From an uncultured Collinsella sp. (GTDB lineage: Bacteria > Actinomycetota > Coriobacteriia > Coriobacteriales > Coriobacteriaceae): 36,949 nucleotides of DNA. The notes beneath the pieces are model-generated. The model worked only from the letters and a program-made list of their open reading frames with translations. It was not told the DNA's origin and did no database searches. The position numbers and the translations under genes were made by a program. Positions 26,692 through 35,395 of this stretch are shown piece after piece. The stretch covers positions 1-36,949 of the forward strand of contig CAKUBM010000022.1 in assembly GCA_934643145.1 (NCBI GenBank), in the 5' to 3' direction. How positions within the stretch are numbered: position 1 is the first letter of the stretch; each line of letters begins with the position of its first letter.

Positions 26692-27171
26692 TTATTTAGC
26701 GTGTCCGCCGCCCGCCGTCATCTGTGCCGCGTGCTCCAGCTGGTCGGCAATCGCCTCCCAGCTTTCGCGGGCTGCCTTGGTGGATCCGGGAAAGTTTACG
26801 ACAAGTGTATGACCGCGTTGCATGCACACGGCGCGCGACAGCATCGCGCGGCGCGTCTTGGTCATCGAGTACGCGCGAATCGCCTCGGCAATGCCCGGCA
26901 CATCGCGGTCGCAGACATCACGTGTCGCCTCGGGCGTCACGTCACGCATCGAAAGCCCCGTGCCACCGCAGGTAAGCACAACATGGGCATGGCGCTCATC
27001 GGCAGCATCCACGATAGCTGCGCCGATCTCGTCGACGTCGTCGCGCACAACCACGTGCGAGGCCACCGTCCAGCCCTGCGCCGCAATAAGCCCCTCGAGC
27101 GCGGCTCCGGCCTCGTCCTGGGCAAGATCGCGCGTGTCCGAACACGTCACGATCGAAATCTTCAACTCCAT
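26692..27171 (-). CDS. moaB: molybdopterin adenylyltransferase family protein, MoaB/MogA
   Basis: A 159-residue protein that adenylylates molybdopterin before metal insertion by MoeA. The family signature is seen in TCGGTGLSMRDVTPEAT, and VVNFPGSTKAA is the second conserved loop. Start ATG 27171 has a strong AGGAGG; the longer open frame upstream overlaps moeA and is not family-like. It begins 10 bp after the moeA stop, so the two form an operon. MoaB and MogA cannot be told apart with certainty by eye. Confidence 0.9.
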   Translation of the reverse strand: MELKISIVTCSDTRDLAQDEAGAALEGLIAAQGWTVASHVVVRDDVDEIGAAIVDAADERHAHVVLTCGGTGLSMRDVTPEATRDVCDRDVPGIAEAIRAYSMTKTRRAMLSRAVCMQRGHTLVVNFPGSTKAARESWEAIADQLEHAAQMTAGGGHAK

Positions 27172-27181
27172 AGCGCTCCTC

Positions 27182-28444
27182 CTAAAGCACGGTGCCCTCG
27201 GGCAAGTCGACGCGGACGACATCCACGACATCGCCCGGCTCGAGCTCGCAAGGGCCCTCGTTAATGCGCAGCAGACAATTCGCGCGCTGCATCGTGCCAA
27301 GCAGCGCCGAGTTTTGGCTCTTCGCCTCGGTCACCATAAGCTCGCCGGTCTGGGCATCGCGCGCAACGCTGGCGCGGTCGTAAAAGCGACGGTCTTGGCG
27401 CTTCTTCACGCCGTGCGTGAGCGTCGCCTGCTGCACGGGGCGCGCGCCCTCGGCAAAACCACGCATCTTACGAATCGCCGGGCGCGCGAGCACCTCAAAG
27501 CCCACGTAAGCCGCCGCCGGATTGCCCGAAAGCCCCAGGTACGGCTTGCCGCCGAGCAGGCCAAACGTGATGGCCTTACCAGGACGCATCGAGATGCGAT
27601 CGAACAGGACCTCGCCCTCGCGCTGGACCAGCGCCGTCACGTAGTCGTAGTCGCCCGCCGAGGCCCCGCCGCTCGTAATGACAAAGTCGCACTCCCGTAC
27701 GGCACGATGCACGAGTTCGGATATCGCCTGCTCGTCGTCGGGCGCAATGCCATAGAAGACAGGCTCGGCACCGGCATCGAGTGCCTCGGCCATCAACGCC
27801 GAGGAGTTGGAATCGCGAATCTGGCCACGCGCCGGAAGCTCACTTGGAGCAACCAGCTCCGTGCCCAGCGAGATGATGCCCACGCGCGGTGCGGCGTGCA
27901 CCTTCACGCTCGCGTACCCGGCGCTTGCCAGCAGGCCCGCACCAGCCGGCGCCACAACCTCACCGGCACGCATCACGACGTCGCCGGCATGGGCTTCTTC
28001 GGCAGCAGAGCGAACGTTCTCCCCCACCTTAGCCGGCGCCGAGAAGCGGACGTGCGAGCCCTCGTTGCCATCGCCGTCGAGCACATCGACGATCTCGTAC
28101 TTCACCACGGCATCGGCGCCCTCTGGCACCGGCGCGCCCGTCATAATGCGGACCGTCTCGCCCGCGCCGATCGTGCCCTCAAACACATGACCCGCTGCCT
28201 CGTGGCCAACAACGGAAAGCGTCACCGGCGCATCGGTTGACGCCGTAGCAAGATCTGCGGCGCGTACGGCATACCCGTCCATGGCGCTGTTAGCAAATGG
28301 CGAGATGTCGATATCGGCCACGGCTTCCTCGGCCAAGGGAAGGCCGGCCGCCTGCCATACGGGAATCTCGACAACCCCGGTCGGACTCACATGTGACAAG
28401 ACAATTGCCTGCGCGTCCTCCAACGGAATGAGCTTCTCTGCCAT
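27182..28444 (-). CDS. moeA: molybdopterin molybdotransferase MoeA
   Basis: A 420-residue enzyme that inserts molybdate into adenylylated molybdopterin. Motifs include FANSAMDGYAVR, MTGAPVPEGADAVVKYE, TSGGASAGDYDYV and FGLLGGKPYLGLSGNP, covering MoeA domains in order with the C-terminal domain IV present. Start ATG 28444 follows AGAGGTG; an in-frame ATG two codons upstream is a weaker choice. First gene of the moeA-moaB unit, divergent from the CLC gene. Confidence 0.94.
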   Translation of the reverse strand: MAEKLIPLEDAQAIVLSHVSPTGVVEIPVWQAAGLPLAEEAVADIDISPFANSAMDGYAVRAADLATASTDAPVTLSVVGHEAAGHVFEGTIGAGETVRIMTGAPVPEGADAVVKYEIVDVLDGDGNEGSHVRFSAPAKVGENVRSAAEEAHAGDVVMRAGEVVAPAGAGLLASAGYASVKVHAAPRVGIISLGTELVAPSELPARGQIRDSNSSALMAEALDAGAEPVFYGIAPDDEQAISELVHRAVRECDFVITSGGASAGDYDYVTALVQREGEVLFDRISMRPGKAITFGLLGGKPYLGLSGNPAAAYVGFEVLARPAIRKMRGFAEGARPVQQATLTHGVKKRQDRRFYDRASVARDAQTGELMVTEAKSQNSALLGTMQRANCLLRINEGPCELEPGDVVDVVRVDLPEGTVL

Positions 28445-28600
28445 ATGCACCTCTTACAGATCGCGGCGCGTAACAAGGGCGCCGATTCTTTATGTTTTAT
28501 TCAGTATAATCCCCCGCCGCTCACCCGTGAGACGGCCTGCACTCGCGAATACACCTGTCGGTTACAGGGCACGAAACAGAACCGAAACCAACCCACCGGC

Positions 28601-28629
28601 TTGACGCGTTTGTCACGCTCTATAATGCT
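28601..28629 (+). promoter_or_regulatory. candidate promoter of the CLC gene
   Basis: TTGACG (28601-28606) and TATAAT (28621-28626) precede the start by about 30 nt. The spacer is only 14 bp, so either the active -10 is shifted (AATGCT at 28624-28629 gives 17 bp) or another -35 is used. A second TATAAT lies at 28505-28510 in the same 200-bp divergent gap. Confidence 0.4.
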
Positions 28630-28656
28630 TGCGTTGTAACCAAAGAAGAGGACACC

Positions 28657-30078
28657 ATGGCTTTTACCGACACATCAGACAGCGAAAGCGAAGAGCAAGA
28701 CAATTCCCTGCCGCTCGATGAGGGAGGCTTCTTCTCCCTGAATGACGTCATCATGGCCGGCAGGCATCAGCTCACCCGCTCTGAGCATCTCTTGGCCGCC
28801 GACACGCGCCGGAACGCCCGCAATCTGCTCGCGAGCGCCAAGCTGCTCGTGCTCGTCGTGATCGTCTCGCTCGCCATGGGTGTTGCCGCCTGGGCATTTT
28901 TAGCCTCGCTGAACATCGCGACCGACTATCGCGAGCACCATACGTGGATCTATGCCCTGCTCCCCGTCGTGGGCGTGGCCACCGCATGGGTCTACAAGAA
29001 CCACGGCCTTGCCGCCAAACGTGGCAACAACCTGGTCATCGATTCCGCCCTGGGAACCCGCCTCATCCATGCCCGCATGGCCGTCCTTACCTTTGTCTGC
29101 TCCACGCTTACGCACCTGACAGGCGGCTCGGCCGGACGCGAGGGCGCTGCCGTGCAGATCGGCGGTACCATCGCCAGCAACATCTCAAACCTCGCCCATC
29201 TCAAAAAGCACGACCATCACGACCTCATGCTCGCCGGCATCTCGTCTGCCTTTGGCGCCGTGTTCGGCTCGCCCCTCGCCGGTGCCTTCTTTGGCATGGA
29301 GATGTGCTTTATCGGCAAGATCGACTACACCGCCGGCATCTACTGCCTCGTCGCCTCGTTTACCGGCTACTTTACGTCGCTTGCCCTGGGCACCGAGTAT
29401 GAAGCGAACGTCATCGCCAGCGTCCCCGATATGACGCCCCGAACCGTCGCCATCGTCGTTGCCAGTGCCATCGTGTTCGGTCTAACCGCACGCCTCTTCG
29501 CCTGGTCGGTTCGAACCGTCAAGAGCCTGTACGGTCGCTTTATCACCAATTACCTCGTCCGCGCACTCATAGGCGCAATCGTGGTTTTGGCCGCCTATGC
29601 CCTCCTCGACGCCTGGGACTACGCCGGCCTTTCCACGTGGCTTTCCGGCGCCGGATTTGCCGGCAACACCACCCTAGCGGACGCAGCCATCAAGTTGGTC
29701 GTCACAGCGCTTACCCTGGGCGCGGGCTTCCAAGGCGGCGAGGTCACGCCCCTGTTTGGCATCGGTGCGGCACTCGGCGGCTGGATCGGCTGCCTCGCCG
29801 GCATCGACCCCAGCTTTCTGGCAGCCCTCGGCATGCTCGGCGTGTTCTGCGCCGGCCTCAACGTGCCCATCACCACCTGCATGATGGCCATCGACCTGTT
29901 CCACGGCACAGCAGCCGGGTTCTTTGTCATCGTTGCGTTTATCAGCTATCTTGCCGGCGGCCACCGCGGCGTTTATCCCGCTCAGCGCATTATCTCGCCC
30001 AAGCGCCGTTCGCTCATTGTGGACGAGGGTGGCACGGTGGCAGAGGCTATCGAGCGCCACAACGACCTGATAGAGTAG
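28657..30078 (+). CDS. CLC-family anion channel/antiporter, possibly the fluoride subtype
   Basis: A 473-residue polytopic protein with a 60-residue hydrophilic N terminus. It has GGSAGREGAAVQIGG (residues 157-170), FGSPLAGAFFGMEM and GAGFQGGEVTPLFGIGAALGG, all CLC signatures. The usual GSGIP stretch is replaced by GNNLVID, and the last motif has GGEVTPLF rather than the chloride-type form; from memory these are features of the CLC-F fluoride/proton antiporters. Start ATG 28657 with AAGAGGA. The expected leader is very short and no fluoride riboswitch is visible. The kinase-like gene follows 86 bp downstream. Confidence 0.88.
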   Translation: MAFTDTSDSESEEQDNSLPLDEGGFFSLNDVIMAGRHQLTRSEHLLAADTRRNARNLLASAKLLVLVVIVSLAMGVAAWAFLASLNIATDYREHHTWIYALLPVVGVATAWVYKNHGLAAKRGNNLVIDSALGTRLIHARMAVLTFVCSTLTHLTGGSAGREGAAVQIGGTIASNISNLAHLKKHDHHDLMLAGISSAFGAVFGSPLAGAFFGMEMCFIGKIDYTAGIYCLVASFTGYFTSLALGTEYEANVIASVPDMTPRTVAIVVASAIVFGLTARLFAWSVRTVKSLYGRFITNYLVRALIGAIVVLAAYALLDAWDYAGLSTWLSGAGFAGNTTLADAAIKLVVTALTLGAGFQGGEVTPLFGIGAALGGWIGCLAGIDPSFLAALGMLGVFCAGLNVPITTCMMAIDLFHGTAAGFFVIVAFISYLAGGHRGVYPAQRIISPKRRSLIVDEGGTVAEAIERHNDLIE

Positions 30079-30164
30079 ACATAATAATCGCCGTGCAGCC
30101 ACAATCGGGGGCAACGCAACCCGAGCGCGACCGCACCGTCACGCCATACGCCGGGAGTCGCCCC

Positions 30165-31127
30165 ATGCACGCAACAGATTTTGGTCGCACGCTGATCATC
30201 GCCAATCCCGCCGCCCAGTCGGGCGCGGCGCGCGAAGTCGCCGAACGCCTGCAGCGCTTTTTAGACATGACCGCGCGCCGATCCCAATTTGACCTGGTGC
30301 TGACCGAGCGCATGGGCCATGCAAAGGAGCTCGCCGCCCAAGCTCAAAGCTACCGCACCGTTATTGCCCTCGGCGGCGACGGCGTGATTCACGAGGTCGT
30401 CAATGGCTTGATGGCGCAAGAAGAGGCGGTCCGACCGGCGCTCGCCATCCTGCCCGTGGGCTCCGGCAACGATTTTGCCCAGACGCTCGGCATCGATGAT
30501 TTTTCCGGTAAAGATTTTGGCGCCCTGCTCACCTGCGAGCTGCAGCGTCAGGACATCGGGCGCATTCGCTCGTGGAACCCCGCAAGCGGCAGTGGCGATG
30601 CAGCCGTCGAGTATTACGATCAGACGCTCTCCGTCGGCATTGACGCCGCCATCGGTCTGGGCACCACCGAGCTACGCAAGAAGACGGGACTTACCGGCGC
30701 TCCGCTCTACACCCTCTCGGGACTTGAGCAGTTTGGCCTGCGCTATCGAAACTTCCCCATGACGGCGAGCTTTGATGGCGCGCCAGCCGAGCGCGTGCGG
30801 GCAATCATCATGGCAATTCAGTTGGGTCCCACCTACGGCTCGGGCTATCGTATCTGCCCCGACGCCGACCCCTGTGACGGCATACTCGACGTCTGCTACG
30901 CCTGCGGCCCTGTCCCCCGCGCAGTCGCACTACCTATGTTCCTTTCGGCCAAGGACGGCCACCACACCAAGCTGCCGCCGGTGCGCATGCGCCGTTGTCG
31001 CCATGCTGAGCTCACCTTCGAGATGCCCGACTATCCCATTCAGGCCGACGGAGAGCCCGTCATCGCCTCCCGTATCGAAGTCGATATCCTCCCCGCCGCC
31101 CTCGAAGTCTGGAGCCCAACCCGCTAG
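30165..31127 (+). CDS. diacylglycerol/lipid kinase family protein (DAGK catalytic domain)
   Basis: A 320-residue cytosolic or membrane-associated kinase. Nucleotide-binding motif ALGGDGVIHEVVNGLM (residues 68-83) and PVGSGNDFAQTLG (97-109) are diagnostic of the DgkB/YegS/sphingosine kinase family; the C-terminal beta-sandwich half follows with QADGEPV near the end. The chosen start is ATG 30165 after GGGAG; the open frame continues upstream through the CLC gene and is a shadow there. Probably co-transcribed with the CLC gene. The lipid substrate cannot be told from sequence. Confidence 0.88.
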   Translation: MHATDFGRTLIIANPAAQSGAAREVAERLQRFLDMTARRSQFDLVLTERMGHAKELAAQAQSYRTVIALGGDGVIHEVVNGLMAQEEAVRPALAILPVGSGNDFAQTLGIDDFSGKDFGALLTCELQRQDIGRIRSWNPASGSGDAAVEYYDQTLSVGIDAAIGLGTTELRKKTGLTGAPLYTLSGLEQFGLRYRNFPMTASFDGAPAERVRAIIMAIQLGPTYGSGYRICPDADPCDGILDVCYACGPVPRAVALPMFLSAKDGHHTKLPPVRMRRCRHAELTFEMPDYPIQADGEPVIASRIEVDILPAALEVWSPTR

Positions 31128-31212
31128 CTCCTTCTAAGTTGCGGTGAAATACGGACTGTTTTACGGCTCTGGCGCCCCGAACAATCCCTATTTCACCGCA
31201 ACTTAGAAGGAG
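31128..31212. repeat. 85-bp near-perfect inverted repeat between convergent genes
   Basis: Arms at 31128-31151 and 31189-31212 are 24 bp and perfectly complementary (CTCCTTCTAAGTTGCGG at the outer end). Pairing continues inward for nine more positions with two mismatches, leaving a loop of about 19 nt. It fills the gap between the kinase-like gene and the release-factor-like gene to within a base of each. It could serve as a bidirectional terminator or be a mobile hairpin element. Confidence 0.85.
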
Positions 31213-31213
31213 A

Positions 31214-31594
31214 TCATTCGTCGCCGGTGGGCTTGCGGCGGTTGGCCTTTTTGATGGCGTTGAAGTGCTTGTCGTTGAGCCTGCGCTGACGCGAGCGCTG
31301 GGGCACTTTGGTCTTCACACGGCGGCGTGGCGGACGCCCGCGACGCTCAAGCTCTGCCCTCAGCTTGCGCAGGCAGCTCGCACGATTCTGAAACTGGCTA
31401 CGGCTCTCGCGTGCCGTCACGACAATCCCCGTGGGCACATGTTTCATACGCACCGCCGAGTCCGTCGTGTTCACGCCCTGACCGCCCGGACCCGTCGCGC
31501 GAAACACCTGCACCTCGCAGTCGCGTGCCAATTCCTCGGCCGACATCTCGGCATAGCGCGCATACTCGCGCCAGCCCATCTTGATCTCGTCCAT
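31214..31594 (-). CDS. short GGQ-domain release-factor-like protein (possible ribosome rescue factor)
   Basis: A 126-residue protein with the peptidyl-tRNA hydrolysis motif GPGGQGVN (GGQ at 37-39) and the following RF-1 domain segment [18 protein letters not shown]. The C-terminal 45 residues are strongly basic ([16 protein letters not shown], then KKANRRKP). Codon-recognition domains of RF1/RF2 are absent. A GGQ domain with a basic tail is the plan of ArfB/YaeJ, which frees stalled ribosomes by placing the tail in the mRNA channel. Start ATG 31594 has GGAGGTG upstream. The segment after GGQ is RF1-like, shorter than in ArfB, so PrfH-like alternatives remain. Confidence 0.82.
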   Translation of the reverse strand: MDEIKMGWREYARYAEMSAEELARDCEVQVFRATGPGGQGVNTTDSAVRMKHVPTGIVVTARESRSQFQNRASCLRKLRAELERRGRPPRRRVKTKVPQRSRQRRLNDKHFNAIKKANRRKPTGDE

Positions 31595-31613
31595 AGCAAC
31601 ACCTCCTCTCAAA

Positions 31614-31650
31614 CAAAAAATGTGACAAAGGGACCATCCCTTTGTCACAT
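31614..31650 (-). terminator. terminator of xpt; 31-nt hairpin repeat, copy 2
   Basis: A perfect 14-bp stem (31620-31633 with 31637-31650, ATGTGACAAAGGGA arm) with a CCA loop, followed on the minus strand by TTTTTTG. It lies just after the xpt stop. It matches the 31-nt hairpin at 19768-19798 in length and core. Confidence 0.88.
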
Positions 31651-31676
31651 CGCATGCAATCGTATGTGCCGCGCGC

Positions 31677-32255
31677 CTAGGCGAAGGTAATCTCGCCATT
31701 CTCGCAGTCCATATCGGCGATACGGGCCAGGCTCTCAACGCGGAAACCGCGCTCGCGGAGCTTGTCGCCGCCGCCCTGAAAGCCCTTCTCCACGGCAATG
31801 CCAATACCGGAAACCTCGGCACCAGCGGCCTCGCAGATCTTGATAAGACCCTCGAGCGCGCAACCGTTGGCCAGGAAGTCGTCGATGATCAGGACCCTGT
31901 CGCCCTCGGACAGGAAGCGCTTGCCCACGATAACCGGATACTCCTTTTGCTTGGTAAAAGAGTAGATAGTCGTGGCATACTGCTCGCCGTCGAGGTTGAT
32001 GGACTGGGCCTTCTTGGCAAAAACAACCGGCACGCCGCCAAAATGCTGAGCCGCGATGCAGGCCATACCAATGCCCGAAGCCTCGATCGTCAGAATCTTG
32101 TTGATCTCGACGCCCTCGAACAGACGAGCCCACTCGGCGCCCATGTGGTCGAACAGCTCAACGTCGCACTGGTGGTTGAGGAAGGCATCAACCTTAAGGA
32201 CGTTACCGGCCTTTACGATGCCGTCACGGCGAATACGATCCTCAAGCTCCTGCAT
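31677..32255 (-). CDS. xpt: xanthine phosphoribosyltransferase
   Basis: A 192-residue type I PRTase that converts xanthine and PRPP to XMP in purine salvage. The PRPP-binding motif is [14 protein letters not shown], and the N-terminal [28 protein letters not shown] fits Xpt. Length matches the B. subtilis protein (about 194). Start ATG 32255 follows GAAAGGG; the open frame continues to 32414 through non-coding leader. The 160-bp leader shows no purine riboswitch that I can recognise. Its terminator is the hairpin at 31620-31650. Confidence 0.92.
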   Translation of the reverse strand: MQELEDRIRRDGIVKAGNVLKVDAFLNHQCDVELFDHMGAEWARLFEGVEINKILTIEASGIGMACIAAQHFGGVPVVFAKKAQSINLDGEQYATTIYSFTKQKEYPVIVGKRFLSEGDRVLIIDDFLANGCALEGLIKICEAAGAEVSGIGIAVEKGFQGGGDKLRERGFRVESLARIADMDCENGEITFA

Positions 32256-32415
32256 GGCGCAACCCTTTCTCGCGGCAATGATTCCGCGCGATGAACAAAC
32301 GTTGCACGATAGTCTACCACGTACCGACCCCCGACCGCCCCACAAGCCGTATCGCACCATAAAGCTGCAAGACCAGTAGACAGGCCCGATTCGTGGCAGA
32401 CAGCCTCCCAACACG

Positions 32416-33720
32416 CTAATGCCGGATGCGCGTCCTCACCAAACGTACCAATGTGAGCGCAAAGCCCACGGCAGCAACGGCCATCAGCACGTAGAATACC
32501 AAACGGAAGCCAAAGAGGAACACATCCGGACGGCCCGCCACATAGCTCGTGACCGTCTTACCCATTACCGCGCTCGTCTGTCCATACAGGATGCGCGACG
32601 CCGCCGTAATACCCAGCGCTATGCCCGCATAGCGCGCCAAGCTGCCCAAGCTGCCCGCAAAGCCAAGCGCCTCACGCGGAGCCGAACCCATATACAGCGA
32701 ATTATTGGGACTCTGGAAGATCGACGTGCCGCACGACATAAACGCGACGCAGCACACGATCATCAAGATGGAAGAGTGCTCGTCAAGCGTGCTCACCGCA
32801 AAGAGACCGCACACGTACACGCCCAGGCCAACGGCCGTGGGCGCTTCACAACCAACACGGTCGGACACCGAGCCCGAAAGCGGTCCCACAAAGGCATTCA
32901 CGACCGGCATCGCCAAAAACAACAGGCCGGAGATATCGGAGCTAAAGCCGTGGGCATCCTGAAAGTAGAACGGCAGCACAAACTCGGAGGCACCGATACC
33001 CACGAACACGATAAGCATGCAAGCCAGGTTAATCGTGAAAGCCGAGCTCGCAAAGCAGCGACGCGCCGCCTCTGTCAACGGCATAGGGCGTTCGCCAGCC
33101 TCCGGCTTGACATGCGGCAGCGTGTAGAGTCCCACGATAAACGAGATGACGCCAATGGGAAGGTTGATGAGGAAGATGCTCTCCCAGGGAAAACTTGCCA
33201 CGAGTACGCCGCCGAGCACGGGGCCGCACATCATGCCAAGAGCCACAAAGGTCGACAGAATGCCCATGGCACGACCGCGCTCACGCGCCGGAAACGACTC
33301 AGTGATGATGCCCATATTGTTAGCCATCGCGGCGGCACAGCCAATGCCCTGCACGATACGCGCCAAGATAAGCACCTCGAGCGAAGCCGAAAGCCCGCAA
33401 AGCAGCGAGCCACCCGTAAAGACGATCACACCAAGCTGGAACACATTCACCTTGCCGCGCACATCGCCCAAGCGGCCAAACGGCAGCATGGCGACGCACG
33501 TCGCGAGCAGATACGCCGAGCTCACGAGCTGAATGCGGTCGAGACCCACACCCAGCTCCTTTTGCATCACCGGAAGCGCCACCGTCACGATGCTCGCATC
33601 CAGACACGCCATAAAGGTCATGACGAGCACGGTGAACAGAATCGCCCATTTATTCTTACCGTGGGTGTCGCCCTCCAGGGCAATGTGTTCGCGGCGCAGC
33701 TGCTCGGCTGTTTTCTCCAT
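32416..33720 (-). CDS. MFS multidrug-type efflux transporter (DHA family)
   Basis: A 434-residue major facilitator protein. The first helix has the [18 protein letters not shown] motif of the DHA2/QacA group, the helix 2-3 loop carries GRLGDVRGK (motif A), and motif C-like GPVLGGVL follows. It is shorter than typical 14-helix DHA2 members, so it may have 12 helices. Start ATG 33720 follows GAAAGGA. Flanked upstream by the terminator of the sulfhydrylase gene. Substrate unknown; export of drugs or metabolites is a family inference. Confidence 0.87.
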   Translation of the reverse strand: MEKTAEQLRREHIALEGDTHGKNKWAILFTVLVMTFMACLDASIVTVALPVMQKELGVGLDRIQLVSSAYLLATCVAMLPFGRLGDVRGKVNVFQLGVIVFTGGSLLCGLSASLEVLILARIVQGIGCAAAMANNMGIITESFPARERGRAMGILSTFVALGMMCGPVLGGVLVASFPWESIFLINLPIGVISFIVGLYTLPHVKPEAGERPMPLTEAARRCFASSAFTINLACMLIVFVGIGASEFVLPFYFQDAHGFSSDISGLLFLAMPVVNAFVGPLSGSVSDRVGCEAPTAVGLGVYVCGLFAVSTLDEHSSILMIVCCVAFMSCGTSIFQSPNNSLYMGSAPREALGFAGSLGSLARYAGIALGITAASRILYGQTSAVMGKTVTSYVAGRPDVFLFGFRLVFYVLMAVAAVGFALTLVRLVRTRIRH

Positions 33721-33745
33721 ATATATCCTTTCTATCGTGCAACGC

Positions 33746-33792
33746 AAAAACGGGACCCCAATCGCCTACAAACGGTCACGATCGGGGTCCCG
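33746..33792 (-). terminator. intrinsic terminator after the sulfhydrylase gene
   Basis: A 14-position stem (33751-33764 with 33779-33792; CGGGACCCC/GGGGTCCCG plus ATCG/CGAT, one mismatch) followed on the minus strand by TTTTT (33746-33750). It lies between the metY stop and the MFS start. Confidence 0.88.
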
Positions 33793-33861
33793 CCTACGGA
33801 ATCGGAACTATGAGGACGTCATCAGCCGAAAAGCCGTCCCACGCCTCGCACGCACGCTAGC

Positions 33862-35145
33862 CTAGCACTGCGCGAGCGCCTGCTCAAGGTCGGCAATCAG
33901 ATCGGCCGTGTCCTCGAGGCCGCACGACAGGCGCACCATGTCGGCGGAGATACCGCAGGCGATGAGCTCCTCGTCGTTCATCTGGCGATGCGTGGCGTTT
34001 GCCGGGTGCAGGCAGCAGGTGCGCGCATCGGCTACGTGAGTGGCAATCTGGGCAAGCTTAAGGCTCTTCATAAAGGTCTCGGCCGCCGCACGACCACCGG
34101 TAAAGCCAAAGCTCACAACGCCGCACGTACCGTTGGGCATGTACTTCTGAGCCATGTCGTAGTATTTGTCGCCCTCCAGACCCGGATAGCTCACAAAGCG
34201 CACCTTGGGGTGGCTCTGCAGGAACTTGGCGACCGCCAGTCCGTTCTCGCAATGACGCGGCATGCGCACGTGCAGGCTCTCGAGCGAGCTGTTCAGGAAG
34301 AACGCCGCCTGCGGGTTCTGCATGGGGCCAAGGTCGCGCATGAGCTGCGCGGTAGCCTTGGTAATAAAGGCGCCCTCACGGCCGAACTTCTCGGCATAGG
34401 TCACGCCGTGATAGCTCTCGTCGGGCGTGGTGAGACCCGGGAACTTGTCCGCATGGGCCATCCAGTCAAACTGACCGTGATCGACAATCACGCCGCCCAG
34501 GTAGGCCGCGTGACCATCCATGTACTTGGTGGTGGAGTGCGTGACGATGTCGGCGCCCCACTCAAAGGGACGGCACATCACGGGCGTCGGGAAGGTATTG
34601 TCGACCATCAGCGGCACGCCGTGGTCGTGCGCTGCCTTGGCAAAGCGCTCAATGTCGAGCACGGCCAGCGCAGGGTTGGCGATGGTCTCGCCAAAGACGA
34701 GCTTAGTGTTGGGCTGGAAAGCGGCCTCCAGCTCCTCATCGGTGCAGTCGGGTGCGACGAACGTGCAGGTCAGGCCCATGCGGCCCATGGTGTGGGCGAG
34801 CAGGTTGTAGGTACCGCCGTAGATGGCAGAGCTTGCGACCACGTGATCACCGGCACCGGCAACGTTAAAGATGGCAAGGAAGTTCGCGGCCATGCCCGAG
34901 CTCGTGAGCATCGCAGCGGTACCGCCCTCCATCTCGCAGATCTTGGCGGCAACCAGATCGCACGTGGGGTTCTGCAGGCGGCTGTAGAAGTAACCGGACT
35001 CCTCCAAGTCGAACAGCTTGCCCATGTGCTCGGACGTGTCGTATTTCCACGTGGTGGACTGATAAATAGGCACCTGGCGCGGCTCTGCATCACCCGGGCG
35101 ATAGCCGCCCTGAACACACGTGGTACCGATGGTCTGCTCGCTCAT
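33862..35145 (-). CDS. metY: O-acetylhomoserine sulfhydrylase / Cys-Met metabolism PLP enzyme
   Basis: A 427-residue cytosolic PLP enzyme of the Cys/Met metabolism family. The PLP lysine is K207 in HSTTKYMDGH, with VDNTFPTPVMCRP before it and SRLQNPT near residue 55. Length and the long insert after the lysine (GQFDWMAHADKFPGLTTPDESYHG) are typical of O-acetylhomoserine sulfhydrylases rather than cystathionine synthases. It should make homocysteine from O-acetylhomoserine and sulfide. Start ATG 35145 follows AGGGAG. Upstream are AT-rich direct repeats that may control it. Confidence 0.92.
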   Translation of the reverse strand: MSEQTIGTTCVQGGYRPGDAEPRQVPIYQSTTWKYDTSEHMGKLFDLEESGYFYSRLQNPTCDLVAAKICEMEGGTAAMLTSSGMAANFLAIFNVAGAGDHVVASSAIYGGTYNLLAHTMGRMGLTCTFVAPDCTDEELEAAFQPNTKLVFGETIANPALAVLDIERFAKAAHDHGVPLMVDNTFPTPVMCRPFEWGADIVTHSTTKYMDGHAAYLGGVIVDHGQFDWMAHADKFPGLTTPDESYHGVTYAEKFGREGAFITKATAQLMRDLGPMQNPQAAFFLNSSLESLHVRMPRHCENGLAVAKFLQSHPKVRFVSYPGLEGDKYYDMAQKYMPNGTCGVVSFGFTGGRAAAETFMKSLKLAQIATHVADARTCCLHPANATHRQMNDEELIACGISADMVRLSCGLEDTADLIADLEQALAQC

Positions 35146-35230
35146 ATCTAGCTCCCTTGCTTGGGTTTTGTTTTATTCGGTTCACGATACCGCTACCCCG
35201 CACCCCTCTCAACCCATCCCGCCGATAGGT

Positions 35231-35279
35231 TATAGGACAAATTAATCTATAGGACAAATTAATCAGGTTTATTTGTCCC
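35231..35279. promoter_or_regulatory. tandem 17-bp direct repeats with an inverted half-site
   Basis: TATAGGACAAATTAATC occurs twice in perfect tandem (35231-35247, 35248-35264), followed by ATTTGTCC (35271-35278), the inverse of GGACAAAT. On the minus strand TTTGTC, 18 bp and TATAAC could form a promoter for metY overlapping the repeats. They also lie about 120 bp upstream of the plus-strand C_GCAxxG gene. Confidence 0.6.
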
Positions 35280-35395
35280 AAATCTTAAGAAAGTGTTCGA
35301 TGGCGAAAAACAATGAGATATGCACTGCGGTCTCGATAAGCGAATGCGCCGGCAAGGGTACCATAGGCGGGTACACCGCAATCAAGGAGACACCG

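Noticed and set aside
28451..28656. Possible fluoride (crcB) riboswitch upstream of the CLC gene
   Set aside because: No GGCGAUG/CUGAUG-type pseudoknot segments are found and the likely transcription start leaves only about a 25-30 nt leader.
29637..30164. Upstream extension of the kinase-like frame into the CLC gene
   Set aside because: The extension overlaps a well-supported membrane gene and is Arg-rich shadow sequence; homology and an SD start at 30165.
31128..31212. Insertion sequence
   Set aside because: The inverted repeats enclose only about 37 bp and no transposase, so at most a non-autonomous element.
32256..32415. Possible purine riboswitch upstream of xpt
   Set aside because: The leader lacks the recognisable conserved loops and three-way junction pattern of purine riboswitches.
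32419..33813. 464-codon plus-strand open frame
   Set aside because: Exact antisense of the MFS gene with its terminator; His/Arg-rich and hydrophilic, without motifs.
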